NCBI GenBank assembly: GCA_946002345.1
Contig: CAMFZA010000026.1
Location: 1-12,348 of the forward strand
Length of the DNA stretch: 12,348 nt
DNA from: an uncultured Phascolarctobacterium sp.
Lineage (GTDB): Bacteria > Bacillota > Negativicutes > Acidaminococcales > Acidaminococcaceae
Direction of reading: 5' to 3'
Both the position numbers and the translations under genes were made by a program. Under the pieces are notes generated by a model. The model saw only the letters and a list, made by a program, of their open reading frames with translations, searched no databases and had not been told where the DNA came from. Positions 1-8,529 of the stretch are shown piece after piece (positions within the stretch are counted from its first letter, which is position 1; each line of letters starts with the position of its first letter).

Positions 1-256
1 CAGAACTGATGACAATCACCGGCACCTCATCAATAAGCCCATTATCATTCACATGCTCTAAAAACTCGTAGCCGCTCATCTCAGGCATCATCAAATCCAA
101 CAGCACCAGCACGAAGCCATTGCCGCTCTTGCCTAAAGCCTCCAAGGCTTCTATACCGTTAGTGGCTAGCACAGGCTCATAGGCCCTATTTAAAATGCTT
201 GCCAGAATCTCACGGTTGATTTCCTGATCATCTACAATTAATACCTTATCTCTCAT
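1..256 (-). CDS. Response regulator, N-terminal receiver domain (partial, runs off the window)
   Basis: The 85 visible residues form a receiver domain that begins MRDKVLIVDDQEINREIL. The acidic pair is D9-D10, the phospho-acceptor is D54 in a LLDLMMPEMSG motif, and a switch Ser is near residue 84 (VIVISS). The ATG is preceded by a G-rich stretch (GGTGGTTAGG) that can serve as a weak ribosome binding site. It lies 47 bases after the Hpt gene on the same strand, so it is the likely final phosphoryl acceptor of the relay encoded upstream. The output domain lies beyond the window edge. In gut Firmicutes this kind of receiver is often joined to GGDEF, EAL or HD-GYP domains, but that is family knowledge and cannot be seen here. 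Confidence 0.9.
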   Translation of the reverse strand, partial: MRDKVLIVDDQEINREILASILNRAYEPVLATNGIEALEALGKSGNGFVLVLLDLMMPEMSGYEFLEHVNDNGLIDEVPVIVISS

Positions 257-303
257 CCTAACCACCAAATTTCCCTAATCCTATTCCTATATGAGTTAGC
301 CCA

Positions 304-660
304 TTATTTATTAGCCTTGTATTCCTCTAAAATAAGTAATGTACGGGCATAAATATCCTTCAGGCTTTCCAAAAGCTCCTGGCTTTTGGGGGCCTTGCCC
401 CCACGCATTTCCTCAGTGATAGCCACCACTGCAGGCTCCAGCTGAGTCAGCCCCAAATTCAAAACTACACCCTTTAATGTATGCACAGCCATAAAGCCGG
501 CTTCATAGTCCTGCCGTGCCAAAGCATCGATTAATTTTTGCATATTGGTATCCTTGGTAAACTTCAGCACCAAATATTCAATCATATCCGCATCACCTAA
601 GCGACTGAAAATATTCTCATAATCGGCACCCATTTTCTCGTAGCATTCTTTAATGGTCAT
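304..660 (-). CDS. Histidine phosphotransfer (Hpt) domain protein
   Basis: This is a free-standing 118-residue Hpt protein. The phosphorylatable histidine is H60 in the motif AVHTLKGVVLNLGL, and the rest is an alpha-helical bundle of typical Hpt length. The frame can be extended upstream to 726. I chose the ATG at 660 because AAAGGATGG lies about 8 bases before it and the extension (MPLETKKVTIITDRFCC...) does not look like an Hpt N-terminus. Its role would be to carry a phosphoryl group from a hybrid-kinase receiver to the response regulator encoded just downstream. It is cytoplasmic. It lies 106 bases after the second kinase gene and 47 before the response regulator. A candidate promoter in the 106-base gap could allow partly independent expression. 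Confidence 0.9.
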   Translation of the reverse strand: MTIKECYEKMGADYENIFSRLGDADMIEYLVLKFTKDTNMQKLIDALARQDYEAGFMAVHTLKGVVLNLGLTQLEPAVVAITEEMRGGKAPKSQELLESLKDIYARTLLILEEYKANK

Positions 661-697
661 CTTGCACCATCCTTTGCAGCAAAATCTATCTGTTATA

Positions 698-726
698 ATT
701 GTAACCTTTTTTGTTTCTAAAGGCAA
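698..726 (-). promoter_or_regulatory. Candidate internal promoter before the Hpt gene
   Basis: Read on the minus strand, TTGCCT (721-726) is followed after exactly 17 bases by TACAAT (698-703), matching the sigma-A consensus at 4/6 and 5/6. It lies in the 106-base gap between the second kinase gene and the Hpt gene and would give a leader of about 30 bases. It is a sequence match only, and such matches are common in AT-rich gaps. Confidence 0.35.
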
Positions 727-766
727 AGCTTTTTCTTTATCTAATTATGATATATCGATAAAGTTT

Positions 767-3286
767 TCAGGATTTTTGCCAAATCTTTTGCAGGGTATTA
801 TACAATACATCAATATAAATCGGCTTAGCAATATGTCCGTTCATACCATTTTGCAAAGCTCTTTCTTTATCTTCTTCAAAAGCGTTTGCCGTCATAGCCA
901 AAATCGGCAGGCTTGTTACATCCCTACGTGGCAGGCTGCGAATAGCCTTGGTGGCCTCGTAACCATCCATAATAGGCATTTGAATATCCATTAGCACCAA
1001 GTCGTAATAGAATTCCGGTCTATTCTTAACCATTTCCAGAGCAATGGAGCCATCGGCTGCTCCTTCCACAGCGAAGCCGGCCCGGGACAAAATTTCGTAG
1101 GCAATCTCGCTGTTCAGCTCGTTGTCCTCTACCACTAAGACCCGTTTGCCCTCGAAGGAAACAGGCTTTTCCTCAACCTTCTTCTCAGGCGCAATCCCCT
1201 TGCAGGCCCGAGCTGTTTCTATGAGCACGCTACGCAAATCAGACATAAAGAGGGGCTTATTGCAAAAGCCGGTTACGCCTGCCTCGCGCGCCTCCTGCTC
1301 AATATCCGTCCAATCATAGGCAGTGAGGATAATGATAGGAGCCTCATTGCCAATAACGCGGCGAATCCGGCGCACGGTCTCGATGCCGTCCATTTGGGAC
1401 ATCATCCAGTCAATAATATAGCTGTAGAAGGGGTCGCCATCGTTGTGAGCCTTTTGAGCACGGAAGACGGCCTCTCGACCAGAGGTGGTCCATTCAGAGC
1501 GCATGCCGATTTGTTCTAACATTTTGGTAACGCTGTCGCAGGTTTGGAAGTCATCATCCACAACCAGCGCACGCATTCCCTCCAGCTCTACCGTATCCTC
1601 TTTTTTGTGGACCACGTTGCTCATGGCAAAGTCAAAGCCTACTGTGAAGGTGGAGCCCCTGTTAATCTGACTTTGCACCTCAATGGTGCCGCCCATCATG
1701 TCCACCGTATGCTTAGTGATAGTCATACCAAGGCCGGTTCCCTCAATACCGCTGACAGTGGCGCTCTTTTCCCGCTCGAAGGGATCAAAAATATGCTTCA
1801 AAAAGTCCTCACTCATGCCGATACCACTGTCACGAATAATGAAGTCATAGTGAGCATGACCTGGCTTTTTCGAGGGCTCCTGACGAATGGTGAAGGAAAC
1901 CACCCCGCCAATGGGCGTGAATTTAGCCGCATTGCTCAAAATATTGATCAGCACCTGGTCCAGACGCAGCGGGTCGAAAATTAACTCCTCGTCCTGTACA
2001 TCAATGGTATCCACATAAAATTCCATACGCTTGGCACGCATTTGTGGACGAATCATATTCACCAAGCTGTGAATGCGCTCGCTCAGATTGCATTCCTTTT
2101 CTTGAATGACAATCTTGCCGCTTTCGATGCGACTCATATTTAAAATATCGTTAATCAGGCTCAAGAGATGGTTACTGGAGCTCATGATTTTTTCCAGACA
2201 GTCCTGCACTCTTTCCTTATTGTCAATATGACTGGCCGCAATACTGGTGAAGCCGATAATGGCATTCAAGGGCGTGCGGATATCGTGGCTCATATTGGAA
2301 AGGAAGGTAGTCTTGGCGCGGGATGCATGCTCTGCTTCGGCCAAGGCATCCTGCAAAAGCTTTTGCTGCTTCATCTCGTTGAGCACTTCGTTATCCGCAT
2401 CGCGCACAGCGAATACGGCAGTGAAATTATTCTCGTCGAGATGCAAACGCAAAATGCGCCATTCAGCATAGCCATAATCCGTGCTATCTGGCATCGCCCT
2501 GCGGCGCATGCGGATCACATAGGAGGACTCACGCTTCAAAACATTCCGCAGATTTTCTAAGCTACTTTCGAAAGCAGTCCTTTCCATGTCCTCAGGATGC
2601 ACAAAGCGCTCAATATAGCTCTTAATAGCATCGGAATATTTCATGCCAATGAGGCCATCCATGGTCACGGAGGCGCGCTCGTGGTCATCACGCTGCAAAA
2701 AGAAAATATCGTTTTTCAAATCCACACGCCAAAGGGCATAATAGTCCTGACTCAGAGCATATACAGTCTCCTGCAGGCTTTCAGACTGCAGGCGCAGCTT
2801 TTCCCGCGCCAAAAGCAAATCCTGCGCCTCCTTTTCCAGCTCATGGATACGATTATATTTATCGGTGATATTCTTATAAATACCCACCGCCATATCTGTG
2901 AGCTCGCAGTTTACCTTACATATAACCTGCAGCTTCAGCACATACACATTAACCTTGCCATTGGAGCTACGCAGCTTTACCATTCCACTAGCTTCACGCT
3001 GCCCAAAAAGTATTGCCTCATGAGTACGTACATATTCCTTGGCCGACTCAGCATCCACTAAAATTCCTGAATCCACAACCCCATAGGGTACATCGTGTAC
3101 CTCCGTGGGCACCTCAAAGGCACTGGCGATATTCTCGTCAACATATACAGTCCTAGTTGCTCTGTTATAAGTGAATACAATATTATCCGACTCGCGAATC
3201 GCAATCCGAAACGACTCTACGCTAGCACGCAGCTGCTCCAGCGTCGTTTTTCCCTCCATGCCTCTTAGTGTATAATCCTTCATCAT
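767..3286 (-). CDS. Soluble hybrid sensor histidine kinase with two receiver domains
   Basis: The protein has 839 residues and no signal peptide or membrane segment. Domains in order: a PAS-like region (~20-145, ending [12 protein letters not shown]), a short coiled coil (~145-180), a second PAS-like region (~180-300), another coiled coil (~300-325), HisKA with phospho-acceptor H334 ([19 protein letters not shown]), and HATPase_c with N box N448/N452, DSGIGM at 486 and GTGLGM at 516. Two receivers follow. REC1 has D577-D579, acceptor D626 in [12 protein letters not shown]655 and K677. REC2 has E720-D721, acceptor D767 in [12 protein letters not shown]799 and K821. All catalytic residues are present, so it should be active. 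It would autophosphorylate and pass phosphate through a receiver to the downstream Hpt protein. AAGGGGAG precedes a double ATG (3286 or 3283). The gap to the upstream kinase gene is only 13 bases, so the two are co-transcribed. The signal sensed is unknown. Confidence 0.93.
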   Translation of the reverse strand: MMKDYTLRGMEGKTTLEQLRASVESFRIAIRESDNIVFTYNRATRTVYVDENIASAFEVPTEVHDVPYGVVDSGILVDAESAKEYVRTHEAILFGQREASGMVKLRSSNGKVNVYVLKLQVICKVNCELTDMAVGIYKNITDKYNRIHELEKEAQDLLLAREKLRLQSESLQETVYALSQDYYALWRVDLKNDIFFLQRDDHERASVTMDGLIGMKYSDAIKSYIERFVHPEDMERTAFESSLENLRNVLKRESSYVIRMRRRAMPDSTDYGYAEWRILRLHLDENNFTAVFAVRDADNEVLNEMKQQKLLQDALAEAEHASRAKTTFLSNMSHDIRTPLNAIIGFTSIAASHIDNKERVQDCLEKIMSSSNHLLSLINDILNMSRIESGKIVIQEKECNLSERIHSLVNMIRPQMRAKRMEFYVDTIDVQDEELIFDPLRLDQVLINILSNAAKFTPIGGVVSFTIRQEPSKKPGHAHYDFIIRDSGIGMSEDFLKHIFDPFEREKSATVSGIEGTGLGMTITKHTVDMMGGTIEVQSQINRGSTFTVGFDFAMSNVVHKKEDTVELEGMRALVVDDDFQTCDSVTKMLEQIGMRSEWTTSGREAVFRAQKAHNDGDPFYSYIIDWMMSQMDGIETVRRIRRVIGNEAPIIILTAYDWTDIEQEAREAGVTGFCNKPLFMSDLRSVLIETARACKGIAPEKKVEEKPVSFEGKRVLVVEDNELNSEIAYEILSRAGFAVEGAADGSIALEMVKNRPEFYYDLVLMDIQMPIMDGYEATKAIRSLPRRDVTSLPILAMTANAFEEDKERALQNGMNGHIAKPIYIDVLYNTLQKIWQKS

Positions 3287-3299
3287 GCTCTCCCCTTAT

Positions 3300-6137
3300 T
3301 TAAACACACACCTGCGCCAGCAGGTTCATCAGCTTTTCAATATCTATGGGCTTGGCCATGTGAGCGTTCATGCCCACCGCCAAGCAATGCTGCATATCCT
3401 CTGCAAAAGCATCCGCTGTCATAGCAATAATGGGTACGTTAGCATCATCCCGACCCGAGGCGCGCATCGCCTCGGTTGCTTCGTAACCATTCATCACCGG
3501 CATCCGCAAATCCATCAGCACAACATCATAATAGCCCACAGCTGATTTGGTAAATTTGTCCACACAGATTTGGCCATTTTCAGCCTCATCTACAATAAGT
3601 CCCTTGCGTGTGAGCAAGGCCACTGCTATTTCACGATTTAGTTCATTATCCTCAGCTAACAGCACTCTGAGTCCTGACAAGCTCACCTCGCGCTTAGGAG
3701 TGGTTTCCTTTTGCTTGCTGCAGACACTACCACGCTCTACATCCAACACAATGTTAAATTCCGTCCCCACATTGGGTTGGCTTTGCACGGATATCCTGCC
3801 CTCCATGCTATCGATAATATATTTGGTAATGGCCATGCCCAGGCCGGTCCCCTCTATTTTTTGGACACGGCGACTGTCCTCCCGAGCGAAGGATTCAAAA
3901 ATATGCTGCACAAAATCCTCCGTCATGCCAATGCCATTATCCTTCACACCAAAGTGCAAGCGTACAAAATCCTTCCCTTTAGGAGAAGCCTCCTCCTTGA
4001 GGGAGAATTCTACTCTGCCGCCCACGGGCGTGAACTTCACCGCATTGCCCAAAAGGTTCAACAGCACCTGATGTAAACGCACGCCATCACTCATCACAGC
4101 AACGCAGCCAAGCTCGCCCACATCAAGCACCAGCTCCTGCTGCTTAGCCTCCACTTGTCCTTGCATAGTGGTAACAACGCTTTGCATCAAGTCGCTAAGC
4201 AGCACCTGCTCCCGGTTCAGCACCAGCTTACCTGCTTCTATTTTGGACATATCCAAAACGTTATTAATCAGCCCCAAAAGATGCTTACTGGACACCAAAA
4301 TCTTGTCCAGACAGTCCCTGAGTTCCGTGGGATTTTGCAAATTATGCATGGCAATGGAGGTCAAGCCCATAATGGCATTCATAGGCGTGCGGATATCGTG
4401 GCTCACATTGGACAAAAATTCACTCTTTGCCTTGTTAGCACGCTCCGCCTCCCGCAGCGCTTCCTTCAACGTCTCCTGATTGCGGCGCTCCGCTTCTACA
4501 GATTCCGTAATATCCGTGCGCGCCATGCATACACGCCCCAAGCGCATGTCGATAGCAGTAACCGTAGCCTTTTTTACCTTCGCCGGATAATAAGGGTTCT
4601 TACGCGCGGAATAGGTAAAGCTATAGCTATCCTTATCCTTGAGCTGTTCCTTAATATAGTCACAGTTCAGCATGCTCAGCCACAGATCCCTATCCTCGGG
4701 CACCACATGGCGCTCTATTGCACTATCCATAAACTCCTGATAAGTTCCGCGCCGACCAATCAAAGCGCCATGGATTTTGCTCGCATATAGAACGGTACGG
4801 GTGCCATTCAGTAAATCTATATCAGTAATTCTGTCCGCTCCTAAAACGGACATTTTGCGCACTATTTTTCTATTAATGGCTTGCTCCGTAGCATCCGTGA
4901 TGGACATAACACCCATAATATCATTGGTATCAGGGTTTTCCATCATGGTAACTTTAAACTGAGCGTAGCGACCATATTTCTCCAGCGGACTCTGAACAAA
5001 ATAGGTATTACTAACCTCACGCCTACCCTCTGCATAGGCCTCCAATAGTGGCCCACGCAAAGCAAAGCCTAGAAAGCTAAGTCTATCTTTATTACCTTCC
5101 ACAAATTGGCTAAGAAAGCGAACAAAGGTATCAGCGTTATCACCTAGCTTAGCCAGCAAGTCCCTATCCTGATTATCCACTACCTCCAACATTTTGTTTT
5201 GGCTTATATTGCAATGACCCACTAGAAGCATATCCTGTCCCAGTCCGTGGTAGTGAGTGGCAAGCAGCTCCCGATATTTCGAGCGCAGCTGCGCCCTTTC
5301 CTCCAGTTCTTTAGTAATATCACGATAGACACAATAATTGCGCCTTAAGCCATCAGCAGTGGGCATGCTATTTAAGGTGTTACGCACCCACAAATAATTT
5401 CCATCAGCACGAATCAGCCGATAGACGAACTCTGCTGATTCCTTGTCACCACTCAGATACTCACCCAAATCATGGGCCAGCTGGGCCCTATCGTCAGGAT
5501 GCACACCCGCCATAGCATCCTCTTTATATAAATCCCACAGCTTTTCCAAGCTCAGACCGAACATATCAGCAAAGCCCTGGGACATAAACTCCGGATGCCA
5601 AACTCCTCGCTCGTCCCTTTTTATAACTGCTACGCCGCCGGGAATAGTATTCAAAATGTTTTGCTTGCTTTGGTTATCACTGTTCAGCTTGGCATAGCTC
5701 TGCTCCGTTTCCTTCAGCTTCCCCTCAATATTTTGCTGCACCTGTACCACGTCGGTAATATCCTGATGGCAGCCATGCACCCGTTTGCCTTCGGTATATT
5801 TCGGATCTAAATCGCCACAGCAACGAATATACAGTAGCCCCTTGGTCGGGTGCTGCCAAGCATATTCAATTTCCGAATGCTCACCCTGCATCATAGCCTG
5901 CATATAGGCTGCTGCACGCTCTTTTTCATAGGACGGAATCTGCTCCTCCCACAGCCTATAGCCCTCCTCAGGTGACAGGTCCTTCGCAATGCCCATCATT
6001 GACATAAATGTATCGTCAGCATATAAGCGCGGCGGCTTGTTTTCATCGTATTCAACGCACCACAGACCAATCTTGGCCTCCTGAAGCATGGTATGCACTT
6101 CACCGATTTTACTGAAATGCTGATCCACTTTTCTCAC
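3300..6137 (-). CDS. Soluble multi-PAS hybrid sensor histidine kinase
   Basis: This 945-residue cytoplasmic hybrid kinase is the first gene of the phosphorelay operon. Domains: PAS1 (~17-130, ending HGCHQDITDV), PAS2 (~160-278, ending YCVYRDITKELEE), a degenerate PAS (~295-420, ending MGVMSITDATEQA), a fourth PAS-like region (~430-548, ending CMARTDITESVEAE), a coiled coil, HisKA with H580 (FLSNVSHDIRTPMNAIMG), HATPase_c (N694/N698, DNGIGM at 733, GTGLGM at 763), and a C-terminal receiver (E829-D830, acceptor D876 in LMDLRMPVMNG, T907, K929). The start is uncertain. The longest frame begins at a GTG with a poor ribosome binding site, and an in-frame ATG 16 codons later (6089) would leave PAS1 intact. 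In the second kinase the equivalent receiver is doubled. Four sensor modules without membrane anchors suggest cytoplasmic redox, metabolite or ligand sensing, but no ligand can be named from the sequence. Confidence 0.92.
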   Translation of the reverse strand: MRKVDQHFSKIGEVHTMLQEAKIGLWCVEYDENKPPRLYADDTFMSMMGIAKDLSPEEGYRLWEEQIPSYEKERAAAYMQAMMQGEHSEIEYAWQHPTKGLLYIRCCGDLDPKYTEGKRVHGCHQDITDVVQVQQNIEGKLKETEQSYAKLNSDNQSKQNILNTIPGGVAVIKRDERGVWHPEFMSQGFADMFGLSLEKLWDLYKEDAMAGVHPDDRAQLAHDLGEYLSGDKESAEFVYRLIRADGNYLWVRNTLNSMPTADGLRRNYCVYRDITKELEERAQLRSKYRELLATHYHGLGQDMLLVGHCNISQNKMLEVVDNQDRDLLAKLGDNADTFVRFLSQFVEGNKDRLSFLGFALRGPLLEAYAEGRREVSNTYFVQSPLEKYGRYAQFKVTMMENPDTNDIMGVMSITDATEQAINRKIVRKMSVLGADRITDIDLLNGTRTVLYASKIHGALIGRRGTYQEFMDSAIERHVVPEDRDLWLSMLNCDYIKEQLKDKDSYSFTYSARKNPYYPAKVKKATVTAIDMRLGRVCMARTDITESVEAERRNQETLKEALREAERANKAKSEFLSNVSHDIRTPMNAIMGLTSIAMHNLQNPTELRDCLDKILVSSKHLLGLINNVLDMSKIEAGKLVLNREQVLLSDLMQSVVTTMQGQVEAKQQELVLDVGELGCVAVMSDGVRLHQVLLNLLGNAVKFTPVGGRVEFSLKEEASPKGKDFVRLHFGVKDNGIGMTEDFVQHIFESFAREDSRRVQKIEGTGLGMAITKYIIDSMEGRISVQSQPNVGTEFNIVLDVERGSVCSKQKETTPKREVSLSGLRVLLAEDNELNREIAVALLTRKGLIVDEAENGQICVDKFTKSAVGYYDVVLMDLRMPVMNGYEATEAMRASGRDDANVPIIAMTADAFAEDMQHCLAVGMNAHMAKPIDIEKLMNLLAQVCV

Positions 6138-6195
6138 CCATTTTCTACGTAGTAATATAGTATTCGCCCCTCAGGCGACACTTCTCCTAAGTATA

Positions 6196-6224
6196 ATCAT
6201 AACAAAGAATAGAATAAATTGCAA
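6196..6224 (-). promoter_or_regulatory. Candidate promoter of the phosphorelay operon
   Basis: On the minus strand TTGCAA (6219-6224) is followed after 17 bases by TATGAT (6196-6201), at 4/6 and 5/6 of consensus. The predicted start, near 6189, is about 50 bases before the GTG of the first kinase gene. The -35 is part of an inverted repeat, TTGCA (6219-6223) and TGCAA (6231-6235) separated by 7 bases, which could be an operator. A small hairpin, TCGCC-TGAGG-GGCGA, lies in the leader. The assignment is inferred from sequence alone. Confidence 0.45.
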
Positions 6225-6302
6225 GAAAAATGCAATCTCTTAACCAAACTCTTGCCCTTGCTTCCAAAAATAATTTATATAAACAATATTTTTGTATAAA
6301 GC

Positions 6303-6330
6303 ACAAGCCCCGCTTAATAGCGGGGCTTGT
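6303..6330 (-). terminator. Intrinsic terminator after the hydrogenase-rubrerythrin gene
   Basis: A perfect 11-base-pair stem, ACAAGCCCCGC paired with GCGGGGCTTGT, closes a 6-base loop. It lies 29 bases past the stop codon at 6360. The following minus-strand tract (GCTTTATAC) is only weakly U-rich, so termination may be less efficient than the stem suggests. It separates this transcript from the phosphorelay operon on the same strand. Confidence 0.8.
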
Positions 6331-6359
6331 AGTAAACCTATCTAATTTTCTAAAACGAC

Positions 6360-7028
6360 TTAGTAATTGGATTCGTGGATTTCAAAGAAGGCTTGGGGAT
6401 GAGCGCAAACGGGGCAAATTTCAGGAGCCTTGGTGCCAACTATGATGTGACCGCAGTTACGGCATTCCCAAATCTTTACTTCGCTCTTAGCGAATACTTG
6501 AGCAGTTTCTACATTTTTCAACAGAGTTCTGTAGCGCTCTTCATGATGACGTTCGATTTCGCCAACAGCACGGAATTTAGCAGCCAATTCAGGGAAGCCT
6601 TCAGCTTCAGCGGTCTTGGCAAAGCCTTCGTACATGTCGGTCCATTCGTAGTTTTCGCCTTCAGCAGCAGCCAGCAGGTTAGCCGGAGTATCGCCCAGGC
6701 CGCCCAGCTCCTTGAACCACATCTTAGCATGCTCTCTTTCATTTTCAGCGGTCTTCAGGAAAAGAGCAGCGATTTGTTCATAGCCTTCCTTTTTAGCTAC
6801 GCTTGCAAAATAAGTGTATTTGTTGCGAGCGCCGGATTCCCCATCAAAGGCAGCGTGCAGGTTCTTTTCGGTTTGGGTGCCAGCATATTTGTTAGCCGGA
6901 GCAGCAGCAGGAACTTCTTCTTTTACGAATACGCTTGCAGGTTGCTTGCAAACGGGGCAGGTAAAGCCTTCCGGCAGAGTTTCGCCCTCATAAATATAAC
7001 CGCAGATACCACATTTCCATTTAGTCAT
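6360..7028 (-). CDS. Rubrerythrin with N- and C-terminal rubredoxin domains (internal start inside the fusion)
   Basis: This is an alternative product of the same frame, starting at the ATG at 7028 and 222 residues long. It begins [15 protein letters not shown], a natural rubredoxin N-terminus, and is a complete rubrerythrin. AAGGAGG lies 8 bases before the ATG. The function would be peroxide reduction in the cytoplasm, with electrons entering through a rubredoxin site and reaching the diiron centre. Classical rubrerythrin carries rubredoxin only at the C-terminus and reverse rubrerythrin only at the N-terminus. This one has both. I list it separately because the internal start signals are as good as any in the window. 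It could be made alone, as the tail of the hydrogenase fusion, or both. Confidence 0.75.
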   Translation of the reverse strand: MTKWKCGICGYIYEGETLPEGFTCPVCKQPASVFVKEEVPAAAPANKYAGTQTEKNLHAAFDGESGARNKYTYFASVAKKEGYEQIAALFLKTAENEREHAKMWFKELGGLGDTPANLLAAAEGENYEWTDMYEGFAKTAEAEGFPELAAKFRAVGEIERHHEERYRTLLKNVETAQVFAKSEVKIWECRNCGHIIVGTKAPEICPVCAHPQAFFEIHESNY

Positions 7029-8417
7029 TTTCTTTTCCTCCTTATTGTTTACATGAAGCAATTCGCTTCTATCTTTATACATTGTATGCAGCATTTTTTC
7101 AGCCAGCTCGCTTAAGGGTTGACCATAGAATTCTTCATACAATTTTTTAATAGATTCATTTTCGTGACTCTTGCGCACCTTCATGCTGCTGTCACGTTTA
7201 TACAGGCTAGCAATACGTGCCTTGCGAGCATCATCTGCTTCCGGAAGCATGGTTTTGGGCTGTCCGCCACCGCCAATGCAGCCGCCGGGGCAGGTCATTA
7301 CTTCAATAAAGTGATATTGCTTCTCGCCGCTCTTCACACGCTCAATCATCTGGCGCACATTAGCAGTACCATAAACAACAGCCACATTCACAGTAAGTCC
7401 ATCCACATCCAGACTGGCCTCACGAATGCCCTCGTAGCCACGCACGGGCTGCAAATCCAACAAGGGTGCAGGTGCTTCCTTACCGGTAATCAGCTCATAG
7501 GCAGTGCGTAAAGCAGCTTCCATAACGCCACCGGTGTTGCCAAAAATAACACCAGCGCCACTGCCCTCGCCCATGTAATCATCATAGGCAGAATCCTCGA
7601 GGCTGGCAAAATCAACGCCCTCTTCCTTAGCCCACTTAGCTAATTCACGAGTGGTGATGACTGCATCCATATCCCGCAGGCCTTCAATCTTTAAATAATC
7701 AGCAGCATCGCTCATTTCTTCGCGACGAATTTCAAATTTTTTCGCAGTACAGGGAGTCAAGGCCACATTGACAATCTTGGCAGGATCCAAGCCCTTCTTT
7801 TTCGCAAAGTAGGTTTTAATAGTGGGACCCTGCATACCAATGGGGCTCTTAGCACTGGAAAGATTGGGCAGAATTTCCGGATAGTACATTTCTGCAAATT
7901 TTACCCAGGCCGGGCAGCAGCTGGTGTACTGGGGCAAGGGGCCACGTCCCTTGGTAATGCGCTCGATGAGCTCGCTACCCTCTTCCACAATGGTCAGGTC
8001 AGCGGCAAAACTAGTATCCAGAACATAATCCACGCCCAGCTTACGCAGCAAGGCCACCATCTTGCCTTCGACGAAGGTACCGGCACCCATGCCAAATTCT
8101 TCGCCCAAGCCCACGCGCACGGACGGAGAAGTGCTTACAATAACGATTTTTTCCGGGTCGGCTACAGCCTCACGAATATCCTGATATTCATAGCGCTCAG
8201 TGAGACTGTCCACAGGGCATACTTGAGTGCATTGACCACAATGAATGCAAATGCCCTTACCACCTGTTTCCTCCAGTGTATAGGTTCCGTGTACGCCAAT
8301 GTATTCTTCGCACACAGTCTTACACATACCACATTTAATGCATTTCTCTTCATGACGCACAATGGCCACGTTATCCTCATCCATGGGCACACGCACGTCT
8401 AACGGCAGATGTTGCAT
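6360..8417 (-). CDS. [FeFe] hydrogenase fused to rubredoxin-rubrerythrin (single reading frame)
   Basis: This is one open frame of 685 codons. Residues 1-~450 are a compact [FeFe] hydrogenase with a 2x[4Fe-4S] ferredoxin domain (C26, C29, C32, C36 and C57, C60, C63, C67). Its H-cluster motifs are L1 TSCCPAW (C167, C168), L2 TPCTAKKFE (C223) and L3 [16 protein letters not shown] (C376, C380). All H-cluster cysteines are present, so it should interconvert protons and H2 once maturases insert the cofactor. Residues 464-685 are rubredoxin (C469, C472, C487, C490), a rubrerythrin diiron four-helix domain (E527, ExxH at 560-563, E588/E591, ExxH at 622-625) and a second rubredoxin (C652, C655, C668, C671). 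Rubrerythrin reduces H2O2 to water. The two halves meet at a lysine/glutamate-rich linker (~451-463) with no stop codon, while a perfect internal ribosome binding site precedes M464. TAAAGGAGGGAG precedes the first ATG. Whether the protein is made fused, separately or both ways cannot be told from DNA. Confidence 0.9.
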   Translation of the reverse strand: MQHLPLDVRVPMDEDNVAIVRHEEKCIKCGMCKTVCEEYIGVHGTYTLEETGGKGICIHCGQCTQVCPVDSLTERYEYQDIREAVADPEKIVIVSTSPSVRVGLGEEFGMGAGTFVEGKMVALLRKLGVDYVLDTSFAADLTIVEEGSELIERITKGRGPLPQYTSCCPAWVKFAEMYYPEILPNLSSAKSPIGMQGPTIKTYFAKKKGLDPAKIVNVALTPCTAKKFEIRREEMSDAADYLKIEGLRDMDAVITTRELAKWAKEEGVDFASLEDSAYDDYMGEGSGAGVIFGNTGGVMEAALRTAYELITGKEAPAPLLDLQPVRGYEGIREASLDVDGLTVNVAVVYGTANVRQMIERVKSGEKQYHFIEVMTCPGGCIGGGGQPKTMLPEADDARKARIASLYKRDSSMKVRKSHENESIKKLYEEFYGQPLSELAEKMLHTMYKDRSELLHVNNKEEKKMTKWKCGICGYIYEGETLPEGFTCPVCKQPASVFVKEEVPAAAPANKYAGTQTEKNLHAAFDGESGARNKYTYFASVAKKEGYEQIAALFLKTAENEREHAKMWFKELGGLGDTPANLLAAAEGENYEWTDMYEGFAKTAEAEGFPELAAKFRAVGEIERHHEERYRTLLKNVETAQVFAKSEVKIWECRNCGHIIVGTKAPEICPVCAHPQAFFEIHESNY
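7026..7043 (-). promoter_or_regulatory. Internal ribosome binding site and start codon within the fused frame
   Basis: AAGGAGG (7037-7043 on the minus strand) is followed after 8 bases by ATG (7026-7028). The Shine-Dalgarno is itself read as codons for Lys-Glu-Glu in the linker of the fusion. This is the arrangement expected of two tandem genes whose separating stop codon has been lost, or of a deliberate internal re-initiation site. Confidence 0.7.
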
Positions 8418-8438
8418 AAAACTCCCTCCTTTAATGTT

Positions 8439-8461
8439 TTGTTCAGCCGTTCGGCGAACAA
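8439..8461 (-). promoter_or_regulatory. Hairpin in the hydrogenase mRNA leader
   Basis: The arms TTGTTC (8439-8444) and GAACAA (8456-8461) flank GCCG (8446-8449) and CGGC (8452-8455). This gives a 10-base-pair stem with one bulged base and a 2-base loop. It lies 5-10 bases after the predicted start of promoter P2 and about 20 bases before the gene's ribosome binding site. It could stabilise the 5' end of the mRNA or act as a DNA operator. No known regulator site was matched with confidence. Confidence 0.45.
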
Positions 8462-8473
8462 CCTTTACCTAAT

Positions 8474-8502
8474 ATTATGCTACTCATATCTAAAACAGTC
8501 AA
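8474..8502 (-). promoter_or_regulatory. Hydrogenase promoter P2 (proximal)
   Basis: On the minus strand TTGACT (8497-8502) and CATAAT (8474-8479) are separated by 17 bases. Both hexamers match the sigma-A consensus at 5/6. The predicted start near 8467 gives a leader of about 50 bases that begins with the hairpin at 8439-8461. Confidence 0.6.
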
Positions 8503-8505
8503 GAT

Positions 8506-8529
8506 TATTAGCCTAATATTTATTATTAG
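8506..8529. promoter_or_regulatory. TATTAG/CTAATA repeats between the two hydrogenase promoters (operator candidate)
   Basis: TATTAG (8506-8511), CTAATA (8513-8518) and TATTAG (8524-8529) form two overlapping inverted repeats with 1- and 5-base spacers. Further copies are CTAATA (8469-8474), touching the P2 -10, and TATTAG (8568-8573), upstream of P1. The cluster overlaps the P1 -10 and sits just upstream of the P2 -35, as a repressor or activator site would. The binding protein is unknown. Confidence 0.4.

Noticed and set aside
1544..4790. Several plus-strand open frames of 100-211 codons opposite the two kinase genes.
   Set aside because: They are antisense shadows of strongly conserved kinase domains. 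They have no ribosome binding sites and no recognisable protein features.
6375..7115. A 246-codon plus-strand frame opposite the rubrerythrin region.
   Set aside because: It is rich in Phe and Ser as expected from the antisense of Glu/Lys-rich helices, has no family resemblance, and lies over a conserved gene.
8439..8461. A Rex, LexA or PerR binding site at the hydrogenase leader dyad.
   Set aside because: The spacing between TTGTTC and GAACAA is too long for a Rex-type site, the GTTC-GAAC order is inverted relative to the LexA box, and the sequence lacks the AT-rich PerR pattern.
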